In this document: positions 38,363 to 50,486 of the stretch, one piece after another
Layout of the letters: every line of letters starts with the position of its first letter
Position numbering within the stretch: position 1 is the first letter of the stretch
Origin: Edolisoma coerulescens
Taxonomy: Eukaryota; Chordata; Aves; Passeriformes; Campephagidae
Reading direction: 5' to 3'
Assembly: GCA_013397115.1 (NCBI GenBank)
Contig: VWZW01004674.1
Location: 1,273,541 to 1,337,540 of the forward strand
Length of the DNA: 64,000 nt
Notes under the pieces: model-generated
Told to the model about the DNA's origin: nothing
The model's input: the letters and a program-made list of their open reading frames with translations, nothing else
The model's database searches: none
Program-made: the position numbers and the translations under genes

Positions 38363-41300
38363 TGTTGGATGCCCTTATTACAGTGATAACATCTTCTCCA
38401 GCAGTATGCTTCTTCAAATGCCAAGTCTGACTTATACCGCATCTTTCTTTCATCAATAATTTCCTCTTTCCCTCTGATACAACCGCTGCCAGCTCCATCA
38501 ACCCCCCCTAAAACACTCCCCATGCCACAAGAGGACTACAGCTTGCTTGGCACTGTTACCAGCCAAAAAGCTACTGTAGAGTGAATGCAAATGTTAACAA
38601 ATTGGGTTATTTACGTTTTTCATTAATTTCGAAGCAGTGCATGTTACCAGCTTAAGGATACAGGTATTATCCCCAATCTCATATTAACTGCTGTTTCCTT
38701 TGAAAAATAGCTTGTGATGATAAGGGAAAATGCAATTTAACAGTTCTTTACAACAATTTCTTACCTAATAGCTATAGAAAACAAGTTGAGATTACTTTAT
38801 CAACCTCTAAGGTTCATTCATATCATAAAGGTCAATGAAAAAGAATGAGCACCTATTATACATTTAGAACTGCTGAAAACAAAAGCCCTCCTTGGCATAC
38901 ATCCTGTTTTTCAGAGTGTGATCCATGGTTACTTTGTTTTCTCTAGTATTATTTTTTAAATCATTTAGGGTTGGCCAGACAGTAAACAGCAACACAAGGT
39001 ACAGAATACTAATGACAAGATGAATCGTGCATTTTCTTGAATATAAAAGATGTGATATTTTACATATAAGCAAATTCTTAACCTGATCCTTATTATATTA
39101 ATTTAAATATTTTCTTATGTAATGTGGACTGAATTTGACCCATAACATTTTCATCTATTAAAAATAATTAGAGCAATTCTTAAGCTGAACTTAATGCTTG
39201 GGTAAACAGTCTGATCCCACAACTGCGTTTTTCATCCCCAGAGCAGAAGTGACATCCTAAAGACTATTAGCATATGCTTCTCTCTTCTGAAGAGTTTGGT
39301 TCAGTCCAGAGGGTTTCTGGGACAAAATCCCAGTACCAACTTCAGCTGTTGAGAGCGAGAGCACCGCTATGAAGCAGGACATTCATGTGACACCCAGGAC
39401 TTCAGGAGAAAGCACAGGACACATAGGAAAAAGCATCTTATGCCTGAAGTCATAAGGATAGCTCAGACAGATCTTATTTAACCTTTTGCTGAGATTGGTA
39501 AACAAGTTACTAATTACTGTCATAGGCTTTCATATGTATTTAATCATGTATTCCATTTGAAAACAATGCAATTTATTTGCCCCAGAATCTTCTGGGATAT
39601 GAGGTATAATCAGCTTGAAAAGAGACAAAGATGGATCCTGGTATCTGGAATATCCATTTCTGGGTTATCAGTTTCGTTTGAGTAGACAGCATCTTATTCA
39701 GAGAAACGATACAGAATATTTAACTAAACTCTGGCTTTGTGTTCACACAATCTTTCCAGATTTTCTCTCCTGACATTACTCATATTCAAAGCAATGTCTT
39801 CTGCAAGAGTGGGTCGGTGCTCCACTTTCCCAGCTGATTCCCTCAGTAACCAGGACTCCCAAACCAGAAGGCAACTGCAGTGTCTCCCCTTGAAATACCA
39901 TACTCTAAAACTTCGCAGCTCTTGAGGAAATAAGGACTAGGCCAAGGAGAAAAGCTCCAGTTGATACAAACACAGCTCGACAATCAGCAACACTGAGAAA
40001 GGCAACAAGACTGCAGAATGTGAAATGACAGATAAATGAGATTTAGGTGAAGTTTTGCACATCTGTCCTTCCCCCTGTGTGTGACAGAAGCACTTTAATG
40101 ATGTTGTCAGGGCCCCTAGATGGAGTAAGAGTCTCGATGCACATGGCCACTTATCTGTCATCCTGTACTTTACACATGCAGTCCTTAAAGATATCCTGCA
40201 AATCCAAGACAAAATAAAGAGTTTCAAGGCAAAATATAGATGAATGAACTGTGGAAAATTAAACTTGGGGAAGATCAGGACCTTTACAAGAGATACAGTA
40301 TGATACTAGTGTCAACTTCATTTATCAGAAATTGAGTTCAACCTCCTCAAACAGTACACACTTGAGAGACTGATTCATTCTTTCCTTTGTGCCATAGTGA
40401 TGTCAATGAGTTCAGAACAGTTACTTTCAATTTACTCCCTGTCAGGAAAGGAGACATCCATCTATCTATCCACAGGGACCAAAGAAAAGGCTGAGCAGAC
40501 AGAGAACTTCTGTGGAATTAGTCCACACTTTTCTCAGTAAAGGGCCAAATATCCTGCTAGAAAACCGCTGCAGCCAAAAATAGTATCACAGATACAACTC
40601 AGTCTGAATTCAGCCTGGGAATGCCTTGATTCAGCACAAGGAAAATGGCCTCTGTAAAGCCACTGTATATCACAAACATTAATGCCAGGAAGCTGAATGT
40701 TCATTGTATAGAGACCTAGAACTGTATTAAAAACAATACCCACTGAGGACATTATATTGTGCAGTCTCTTCACACTTATAAAAGCAGGAAATTATTTTTA
40801 TGGCCAACATCTTCTGTTTTCACAATTTGTCCTAGCATACCAGATACTTGCTGTATGAAATCTTCCACTAAGACTTACAGAAAATAAAACTAGATGCAGT
40901 AAAACATGATATAATGGCTAAGTTAAAGCTTCTCTCTGAATATTCTAGTTGTTATGAAGTAACTCTATATTACTAGAGTTACACAGACTTGACTTTTGAC
41001 GTAACTGAAAACAAATGAGCATGGAAAAAACCACTCTTCAGGAATTACAGAAGGAGAGAATTATAATAAAAATGACATCAGGTCCCACATTCTTACTTCC
41101 CTTCTAGGGACTATTTGCTGTCTTCACCCTGAAGAAGCCCGTAATTGCTGAGAACATTCACCACTCGCTGTGGCTGGCTCCAGAGTGGGCTTACTCGTAA
41201 AAGTTACTGGAGACAGGAATGAGGAATGGCTGGAGACAGATCAGGCTTTCTGTGTGAGGTTGTGATGGAGACCACTGTTTAGGCAGGAAGATGGTGCAGA

Positions 41301-41440
41301 CTGTGGTTACAGTGGAGGAAAGCTCCCTAGTGCCTACTTGCTCTCCTGAGCTGGCTGACAGCTTAGAAATCAGGAGAGGGCAAAAAAAGTTCAGCAAAAT
41401 TCCCACCTTGGCAGACGTAATGGAGAAGGAGTTCAAAACA

Positions 41441-41653
41441 CCAGGAGGAATTTCTTCACTGGAAGGGTTATTAGCATCGGAACAGGCTGCCCAGGGAGTT
41501 AGTCGGTGGAGTCACCACCCCTGGAAGTGTTCAATAAATGCCTGGATGTGGTACTAAGTGCTGTGGTCTAGTTGACAAGGTGGTGATGGGTCAAAGGTTG
41601 GACTTGATGATCTTGGAGGTCTTTTCCAATCTACATTATTCTGTGGTTCTGTG
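41441..41653 (+). mobile_element. CR1 LINE 3' fragment
   Basis: Shows the CR1 tail order AGGAATTTCTTCACTGGAAG, GGCTGCCCAGGGAG, GGAGTCACCACCCCTGGAAG, GGTTGGACTTGATGATCTTG and GAGGTCTTTTCCAATCTA, ending ATTCTGTGGTTCTGTG. It belongs to a different 3' subfamily from the copy at 11268 (ending in the TTCTGTG rather than TTCTATG octamer). 5'-truncated, antisense to DTNA. Confidence 0.9.
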
Positions 41654-42449
41654 AATGCAATGCTACAACACACATATTGGGCAAAATAATTGAGCTTATC
41701 CTGTCAGGAATCTGCAAGGACATAAAAACTCCCCCTTAGTCTCTACAGAAAACATGTATGTATGCACTGAGCTCATCTATGACTCCTCAAGAATAACTGC
41801 TTCGAGTCCAGAATGGAGATGCAGGGCTTTAAGACAACAGTCCTTAGGAACAAAGGACCATGATCACCAAACTCACTGGTAACTGCTCCAATGATAACTT
41901 TTTACTTCTTCTCTCCCTTTCCACATAAACAGGATGTCATACAGAAAAAACCCCGAGAGAATGACCCATATGTGACAGGCATTAAGTCACACTGCTTAAC
42001 ACACTCTGACACATTATGGAGGTGCTCAAGTGATATCGGGGCAGACCCAGCAAAATACCCCAACAGGACAGATCAGAACAGCCCAAGGAAAGGGAACAAA
42101 GGCTCAAGTCTAAGAGAGGTTTTTGCCTGAAAAAATGTTCTTGGAACCAAGAGGACAACAGGAAAAGAGAGAACAGACAAGAGAATGAGGGTTGCAGAGA
42201 AGTCAGAGATAAAGCAAATGCCACAGATAATGACATGAAGCTGAAGAAGGGACAGGGAAATAATGAAGGTGACTTAAAAACAGCAACAGATTGAGGGGAA
42301 AAACATGAGGGTGAAAAAAGAAAAAGCTCTCATGCGAAGAATAAGAAGATACAGCGATTCTGTGATCACGAAGGTATTGGTTTGTTTCCATCAAACAGTA
42401 TGTCTACATACATTTTACAATTTTTAGACTGTCCACAAGATTACCAAAA

Positions 42450-42486
42450 TAACAACAACAACAACAACAACAACAACAATAATAAT
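42450..42486 (+). repeat. AAC microsatellite followed by AAT units
   Basis: About ten AAC units from 42451 run into three AAT units, ending before TTATTTTC. A simple trinucleotide repeat, likely to vary in length between individuals. Confidence 0.95.
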
Positions 42487-43940
42487 TTATTTTCTTCTGT
42501 TTGAAGTGTTTATTGGGAGGACCAATGTGAAATAGGATAAAAAACTTTCTGGCTTGGGGTAACTAAGCCAAAGGCTGCCAGACAAAGGTGAGTGATGCCT
42601 ATTACCAGTAGCAGATGTTCAGACACACGAGCGGGAACGGAACAGACTGTCCAACCTTACACGTTCATCAGGAAAGCCATCAGAAATAGCACAGTGAATG
42701 GCAGTCTTCACAGAGTTCAGGAAGTCAGTAAGAAGAGATTTTCAGCTATGATCCAATTACAAAAGCTGTCTGCATTCAGGCAGAGCTGTGCCACCTGTGT
42801 AGCAGAGGGCAGCACGTAGGTATATTTGTGACGTGACCTAGGCCACGTGTCTGTCAACTTCTGACTTAAAGAAAGCCAAATCAGTCATTTTCCCCTTTAA
42901 AGGACAAAATAATATTAGCTGACAATTTTCTGCAATTCCTGTTTTCAACAGGAGCCACTTGGGATCATGGGTCTGTCTGAAAAATCCATCTCTAAGCAAC
43001 TGAAAATGTAAGAGTTTTAAGGTAGATATCCTTGTTTCACTCCTTTTGACATTAAAATTAATTCCAAATATCCACTAATATTTCTTGTCTCAGTCGTGGA
43101 TGTTACAGACTTGCAGTGGCAGTCTTTAAGAGCAAATACTCAGGGACATCTGAGATAACACAACCCTCTCATATAACAAGAGTACACTTCATGCTAACAC
43201 TGAAGAAAAGGCTGAACAGCAGTCCCTCAATGAACATGCCAAATATACAGGTTATATGCCAGCTCTCTAACAGCTATTATGATTGTCAAGCATATTAATA
43301 AACTTTTACAGTTGAAAGGAAAAGAAAGTCTGAACCTATTTTCAGGATATTGTGCTCTGAGCGAACACTTACAGACTAAGGATTTGTCTGCAGGGAATAT
43401 GCTAAATCAAGCCCTTTTGAACTTTTGATTAAATAATTGATGCATAATGCAGAATGTATAATATATGCATCCTTTTTCCATAGTTGCCTGGAAACCCATA
43501 TGGAACAGTACTAGCAATTCCAGAAGCATTTAGTCTCTAAGTCGTTGGTGAAGACAAAGGAGCAAAAAAGTTTTTAAAATCATTAACTCATCTCTCTTTC
43601 CATTCTTCAAATACTGCAGGATACCAGAATTAGTAACTTACACAATGGTATCATGACTCTTGTAATTCAGAGTGGCTTTTTTTTAAAGCTGTATCTCTTG
43701 GAGCCCGGTGAATAATGTCATTCACTGTAAGGGAACTTGCAAGACTCGGCTTTTGTTAAAATAGAAAACAAAGAACACAACTAATATTTCCAGCCTCTAC
43801 CTTCACATAATAGTAATAAGCCGATCATAGAATATCCAAGGTGGTGAACAGAGAACAACAAAAGTAAGAACGCAAAATGGTGATTTTCTTTCCAAATTAC
43901 AGGATTTTAAGCAAATCTCGTAAAAGACTGATCACTCAGG

Positions 43941-43988
43941 GTTTAGAAGAATATGAGAATCCCAGTTTAGAAGAACATGAGAATCCCA
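43941..43988 (+). repeat. Two-copy 24-bp direct repeat
   Basis: GTTTAGAAGAATATGAGAAT-CCCA at 43941-43964 is repeated at 43965-43988 with one change (T to C at unit position 12). It keeps a short plus-strand ORF open, which is expected for any multiple of three and is not evidence of coding. Confidence 0.9.
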
Positions 43989-46900
43989 TGATCACAAATT
44001 CAAGAGGCAGATTGTTTCAAATTGCAGCCAAGAAGACCTTTTGCACTTCTCAAGTAGGCAACACTGCTTGTCATTCAGTTTGATTGCTCTGTGACCCAGC
44101 CTGAAACTATCTTGTGCTTTATTGCTTCCAAGATGAAATGAAAAACAGGATAAAACTCAACAATGAGAACAGAGCACTAACCATGGAAACCTACAGTGAT
44201 GAAGGATTAAATTATTTAATCTAAAATATTCTGTAATCATCATAATTTGGTGGCTCTGTTTCTGATGGCCATCCTGAGAAAAAGAAGGGCAAGCACAAAA
44301 TTGCATGGGCTATACAGCTCTTGAGATGTAAAAGGCAGGATAGTGACAGTGAATACCTCCTGCCATGGCAGGGATCTTCATGGGATTCTTGCACCTTTGC
44401 ATACTTGTTGTGCACTCTATTTCACATTTGAGAAAATCCATACTCAGTCAAAGGACGAACGTCTTTATACTACACTGGCAAGAGGTCTCGTTTGAGTAAA
44501 GAGAAGCAGTTACATGGTCCTAAATCAATCAACACGTAAAGATGAAAGATTTGGTGGTTAAACATCAACAGTACAGACTGGAACACTTGTGAATATCCTC
44601 TAGCTTTGTGTTTAGGGAACTCTTTTGGATATGTAAGATCAGCGCAGATTTTCTCATGCAGAAGAGAAAGTTGAACTTGGATGTCCTGCTAACTTCCTCA
44701 GCCACTGGATAACACAAAGGTCACAGCACCATTTCCAGTGTGGAATCAAGACTTGCTCATCCATTCCTTTTACTACGAGTACCAGATATTGTGACTTTTC
44801 ATTTTGTGGTGAATGGCATGGTGAATGGAATGGGATGAAATGATATTTTAAGTGTCAGCCCAGCACAGAAAAAAAAATTCAAACCCCAAACCCTAGCAAT
44901 TTTATTTAGGTTAAATCAAATAATTTTTTAAAAATTGCTTGCCATCATGATGAGGGCCAGTAGCTCATACAGGCTGATCTCATCATTTCATATCCAGACT
45001 GTCAGTTTCTAGGACAAACCCATTTTCAGCAGCTTGCTGTAGCATTACAGGAGGTCTAAGAGTGTAGACAGAAAAGAGCTTTAAGAAAAGCATCTAAAAA
45101 TAATGTATTTACAATAACTGTCATTCATTTTCACTAGGAAATTATTACATTTCAGGAGGGGAGAAATCATCCTAACTTAAAACAAATGTAAAAAAGCAGA
45201 TCAGATCAGGGAAGCACCCAAAAGCGTGTATGGAGATTAAGCTGACATGCCCACATGCCTCAACTGTGACTACACAAGGCCAGAAGAAGTAGAACAAAGA
45301 GCAGGGGGAGGTGGAGGAGACTGCTTTGGACATACATAAAGTTTCCTTCACAGTCATGGCAGCTGTGCTCCCCATGTGGAAACAGCTGTACTACAACCTG
45401 GATAGGCCAAAAGAATTAAAAAATTTAAAAAAAAATCACTGACACTGAACAATATTAAAGGGAGAAATGAAGACAACAACACCCTAAGGTGTTGAGATTA
45501 AACTGCCAGAAAATCAAGCTCCCTTTTTGTCTGCATTAATTAAGCCACATATTACCATCACCAGCACAGCTTTTGATTCACACTTTCAACTGCCAATGAT
45601 TTATTCTGATCTAGGGAAATCAGCAAAATCTGCTTTTGCAGCCACAGTCACAGAATGATCTCACAACACATTTAGGATAGTTCATCAAGGACAGCAGTAG
45701 TTTTCCAGCCATACAGTTCTGCATTAAGTGAGGGATGTTTAACGGTATAATGGTTTTGATTAGGATATGTTGTTATGTCCTACTCCTGGCTGTCACCAAA
45801 CCCCAGAGGGAATTTGCATGTGAACATGGTATTTCATCTCAGCATGTTAATAAATTCACTGAGAACCAAGTACTAAAATAAATCAGCTGCACAATGGTCA
45901 CTGGGGACAACTATAAATTGTGGGTTTTGGTGGTTCCGGATACTGGTGAATGTTGAGAAATATGTCTAACCACTGTCATTGGTCTTTAATCCTTGTTTTA
46001 GGGAAGCCTATGATGCTTCTGTGCCTGGATGCCATGGATAAACAGCAGCAAATCAACCTTGCCAAGACAGCATTTTCCTGGCAGTCAGGGGAGCTCAGCA
46101 GGAGTTATGTTTGCTGAAAATGTACATCGGTTTCTCCAAAACCTGCTCCGATGCACTGGAAGCGAAATAAAGGACAGTACTCCCCTGTTTGACTTGGTCA
46201 GAGCAACACTGGTTCATAGGTTTTTCAAGTTCTGTGACTGTTTCAGACCTCACAGTCCTCACCTGTAGTTTCTCCATCTCCCTCCTTGATTCTTGCCGTG
46301 TGCGCTATCTAGGACCACCTTTAAAGCACATTTAGAAAATTTATATGATGAAGTCAGCTATTCCCATTTGGTGTATTTTGTACAGTACAGAGTGGAATAA
46401 ACACATAGCATGTTTGATCAGGCTCCTGTACTTGTTTCCCACCTGCTTTTATTACCCCAAATAATGAAATTTAACCTCAAACGATTAGGGTGCTGCTATT
46501 TCTGAGACTATATCCAACACCATCCACCAGTAAAGCGGCCACAGTCAGCTCACACACTCCTGGCTTTACAGTCTGGGATTTCAAGATGACATTATCACCA
46601 GCACTGTGTTCTCCAGGGTCCATCTGTCCACAACTCTTTGCATTCCTTTGGAATTATTCATGCCCAAATCTCAGTATCTTCTCAAGACTTCTTTAGTATT
46701 TATTTGAGTTTTTCTTTTTTTTTTTTTTTCCCAAAAGAGGCATCTATGTCTTGTGCTGGTATTTATAACTCAGGGAAGACTATTGCTATTGCAACAGGTC
46801 TATTGTTACAGGAGCTCTGCAAAGCAATCAGAAAGTAGCCTGCAATTATCTCTTTACGCACCACATCCTCAAAGGTACCTACATTACCTACAGAGTTTCT

Positions 46901-49220
46901 CTATTCATTATTTCCAATTTTAGAAATGGTCAGCAGAAATAAGAAGCATACAATTAGTTTATATTCATGGTGAATTAACAAGGTTTCCCAGCTTTTAGGA
47001 GTTCTGCATTCAGAATGTCGCGTGTTTCCTGCTTTTGGGATTTTTGTCGCATACTGCATCCCACATTTGGGCACTCAGCAGATTCAGAGGTGTGGCAACA
47101 ATAATTTGTAAATTTTATTATTATTTATTTGCAGGGTTAACTTAGGTAAAGAGGAACGCTTAAATTTGCAGGAATTTTTCTTTGACAGATAACACAGATT
47201 TTTCAAATTTATCTACTGCTTTTTTCTGAGTCCTTAAGAAGAATTTCTTGCTTTTCTGAAGAATGAGGCTGAACTGGATTAAATTCTATCCTGTTTGACA
47301 AATAATTGCAATGACTGATAATGATTTTTCATCAAATACTTTGATGACTGTATTTAAACTGTCGCTTTAAAATGCTCAGAGACATTTTTATAAAATAAAT
47401 ACTTTCCACACACAGAGTATTTCCCCAAAGTTTTACAGAATTATCAGAAGAACATATATTTGCAATATGGAAGACTGTTGGGTACATATCTGCAAAGAAG
47501 TCTTCTTCTTATGAAAATGAAATAATTTCACAAAGCAAATTATTTGATCAACAGTGTTAGTACTCAAGGTGCAACACATGTAATGATGTTCTGGTAAAAG
47601 GTGGTAAACAGTCATGTTCTCTATAATTTTTGCCGAGACAGTTTAACTAGTTTCAGGAGAAACTCTGCAAGAGAGAATGGCTGTTAGAATATGATTTTTG
47701 CCCACTACATACTGCCTACTTTGCCAGTAAAACCCAGCCTGCTGCTGAAGGTTTCAGCAAAAAACTGCTTTTGTACTGAGAGAAGAATTCACAAAGGGAG
47801 GCCAGGAGATGAACCTGTGTCTGTGTCAGCATTAAAGGCAGCAGAAACAAACAGTGTGTGATAAGTGTAGCTGCCTGTTAAATGATATCCCACGACTGCC
47901 TATGCTAATGGGCACCTCCAGGTAAAAAAGATGGTGCTAATAAAGCCTCTGCTCTGCTTTCCTTGGAACAAACACTTCTGGCACTCAGAGCAGCTCTCTG
48001 CTTCCATCCTCATACACCTTCAGCCTGTAGCCAAGAGCAGCTCTCTGCAATTTATTAAATTAGCTCTTTAAAAGAACCCCTCAAATACAGATACAGTCTT
48101 TTCAAGCAATTTTTCCCTAATAAGTCTGGGCCAGTGTGCCAGGGCAGGGCAGGAGAGCACAGCTGAAAGAAGACAAGGATGGCTTGAGTGACAGGAGGTG
48201 CTATGCACTGGGAGTGGAGTAGAGCTGTCTTTGAGCTTTTTCTTGTTATATTCTACCCTAAATGAAGCAGCTCAGATGCAGCAGAAACGTTTTTTTCCCT
48301 GTGACCCCTTTTTTTTTTGTCTCATGAACTTACTGTTGGGTGGTGCATAATGACAATTTCTGTAGGGGAAAAAAAACCCCCAAAACAGTAGGTGACATGA
48401 TCCAGAGGTCTGATATTAACCATTTCAAGGGCAGTGCTCAGTTCAGTGGCTCTATGCTTAGCAGCCCTTTCTTGGACAGCCATTGCTTGAATACCTGTCA
48501 GGTGAATGAATGACTTCTTTTCCCACTGATAAGAGAAACCCATCTGGGAGAGCAGCAGTCCACCCGAAACAACCAGAAGAAAACTGCACTTGATGGTGGA
48601 AAGACACACACAATCCAGCTTGTTCCAGAGCAACAGGCATTATTCCTTAAGTAGCACGGAACCTAATTCTTAGGATGACATTTTAAGTTTCTCCTTTTTT
48701 TTTTTCCCTTCAGAAGAGATTGATACGGTATAAATCTTGAAACAAGATCAGCAAATTACTCCTCCTAGGTTATCAATGGAGACCAGAAGCTAAGATCTGT
48801 CCATTGAGTGACTTGGCACAAGCTGGCAAACTGCAGGGCATCTGCACTTATTCTTTACTAAGAGAACCAACTGTTCCACAAAAGCAGGTCGCAGTTGATA
48901 AATTAAGAGGCTCAAAATTGAGATTAACAACCAGTGTATTTTCAGCCAGCCAGACACTCCCAGCAATGAGGCTATTGTCAGCCCTTAGGTTTTTTTCATT
49001 TGCTTTGCATGCAGTTGCATACATACTTTGCTATCACTGTCCATTTAATTGGATACTTTTGTCACCTCAGACTACTGTATTCTGTTACCATGAAAATGAA
49101 GTGAAAATGTCATCCTCCTAAACATAAGGTTTTAAAAAATTAACAACTGAAGGCAACGTAATAGTGTCTTTCAACACATTTGCTCCTGAATGGGAGAAGA
49201 CAGCTGCTGGGCAGGTACCA

Positions 49221-49247
49221 CCCCCCCCCCCCCCCGGGNNCCCGGGG
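49221..49247. repeat. Poly-C/G run with a two-base assembly gap
   Basis: Fifteen C residues and GGG are followed by NN and then CCCGGGG. The inverted arrangement and long homopolymer are typical of positions where sequencing fails, so the true length here is unknown. Confidence 0.9.
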
Positions 49248-50405
49248 TTTTGTGTCTGGCAGACTGCTTATAATGCGATACCAAACCTTCAATTCATACT
49301 TCAGCTACGGACATATTAAAAATATGAAAAGTGTGCTACAGAAGCGATTATCAGCTCCGTGGCTAATAACAGAGTAAACACTCTCCAAAATATTTTCCAT
49401 CACAACTTGGCCTCTCCAGTATGTTTGGACAGCATAAGCTAAACATTTCCGTAACACAGACAGATGTAACCCCAAAACTAGGAACTTAACAGGGCGGTAA
49501 ATTTCTATCTACAGTGAGCATTTTTTAACATACTTACCACTGTGTGTAGCACAAGCATAGCCAGGTTGTCATTCTAGTCTATATATGAGGACTAAAACCC
49601 ACTTGTTTTTTCTGCACTGGTCCCCTCCCCACTGCTGATAAGAGTTCCCTTGATTAAGATTTTTTTTTTTAACTTGGTGTGGAAAGGTCTGGCAAACCAC
49701 ATATACTCAAACCTGCCCTTCTAAGTATTTGCATACTATTTTGAATGGAGAAGAAAGGATACACTCCATTACAGATTTCATATGTATTTCCCCTTTAAAG
49801 TTCACAGCACATGACTGTGCTAATAAAAAATGCAGCCGTAAAGGGAAAAAGACTGAATCTCAGAAGAAAAGTCAAAAAAAGTCACTAATCAAGTGGGAAA
49901 TTTCTCAATAAAACCTAGAGGGAGTAAGACAGATATGCAGAGATTACAAGCAGGTTCAGTTTCTCCGAAGAGAGACTAGCTGGCCTTCTGGAAATAAAGG
50001 GGTCTGACCAACATTGCACTTACTTTGCTGCATCCTAAATAGAAGGCGACTGGAACCACCATTTTTTCTCACAGAGCTGCTATAAAGGCATTTAATTTGC
50101 AGGGCCCTGCTGGAACTCACAAATGCTATTCACAAGAAAACTGGAGAATACAGTTAACATACTTACTAATTAAAGTTGTGGCCTAGATCCTGACCCACCC
50201 TTCCATGACTGAATCACTGGCATATTTGAGGCAAGTTCCTTATGAAAACAGGTTAATACCTGAAGTCTGCCCAGGCACTCTGATTAGTGTCCTTTGCAAT
50301 GCCAGATCACACAGTCCTGGTTTGTCAGCGGTACCGAGGACAGACCGGGGAGTGCAGCGGAAAGCTTGCAACAACGGTAGGTGAAAGAAGTGCTGGCATA
50401 CTTAC

Positions 50406-50486
50406 AGTTGCATTTCTTCTGAACAAATCTAAGCTTGCATGCTGTTCGGTAGGTGGACAAACGGATGCGATCCAGATCCTGAGCCC
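50406..50486 (-). CDS. DTNA: DTNA coding exon 2
   Basis: 81 nt encoding the end of Arg23, residues 24-49 ([20 protein letters not shown] then VQKKCN) and the first base of Leu50. The acceptor is CACTAG and the donor GTAAGT; phase 1 on both sides, so skipping it would keep the frame. The segment belongs to the conserved helical region that opens the EF-hand-like module shared by dystrophin and dystrobrevins. The residue string is typical of alpha-dystrobrevin; as I recall it, beta-dystrobrevin has AQNFDVIR and KRCN here. The flanking introns are about 5.8 kb and 24.2 kb. Confidence 0.97.

Larger units (their letters stand above)
26188..50405. other. DTNA intron 2 (24.2 kb)
   Basis: The largest intron. 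It contains a solo-type LTR (27757-29100), compound CR1 sequence (34777-35965), a further CR1 tail (41441-41653), a CpG-dense patch (37975-38362), an AAC microsatellite (42450-42486), a small direct repeat (43941-43988) and a poly-C run with an assembly gap (49221-49247). The 29232-29730 stretch after the LTR is fairly GC-rich with overlapping short ORFs, but I find neither a primer-binding site nor a retroviral protein motif. Other parts are AT-rich with no recognised content. Confidence 0.7.

Noticed and set aside
37886..38386. A 166-codon plus-strand coding exon over the CpG-dense patch
   Set aside because: Open frames occur on both strands here, as expected from high GC, and the translation resembles no protein I know; the patch is reported as possibly regulatory instead.
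43825..43850. A CR1 3' end (GATCATAGAATATCCAAGG)
   Set aside because: Only about 20 bases resemble the inverted CR1 tail and nothing after it continues the match.
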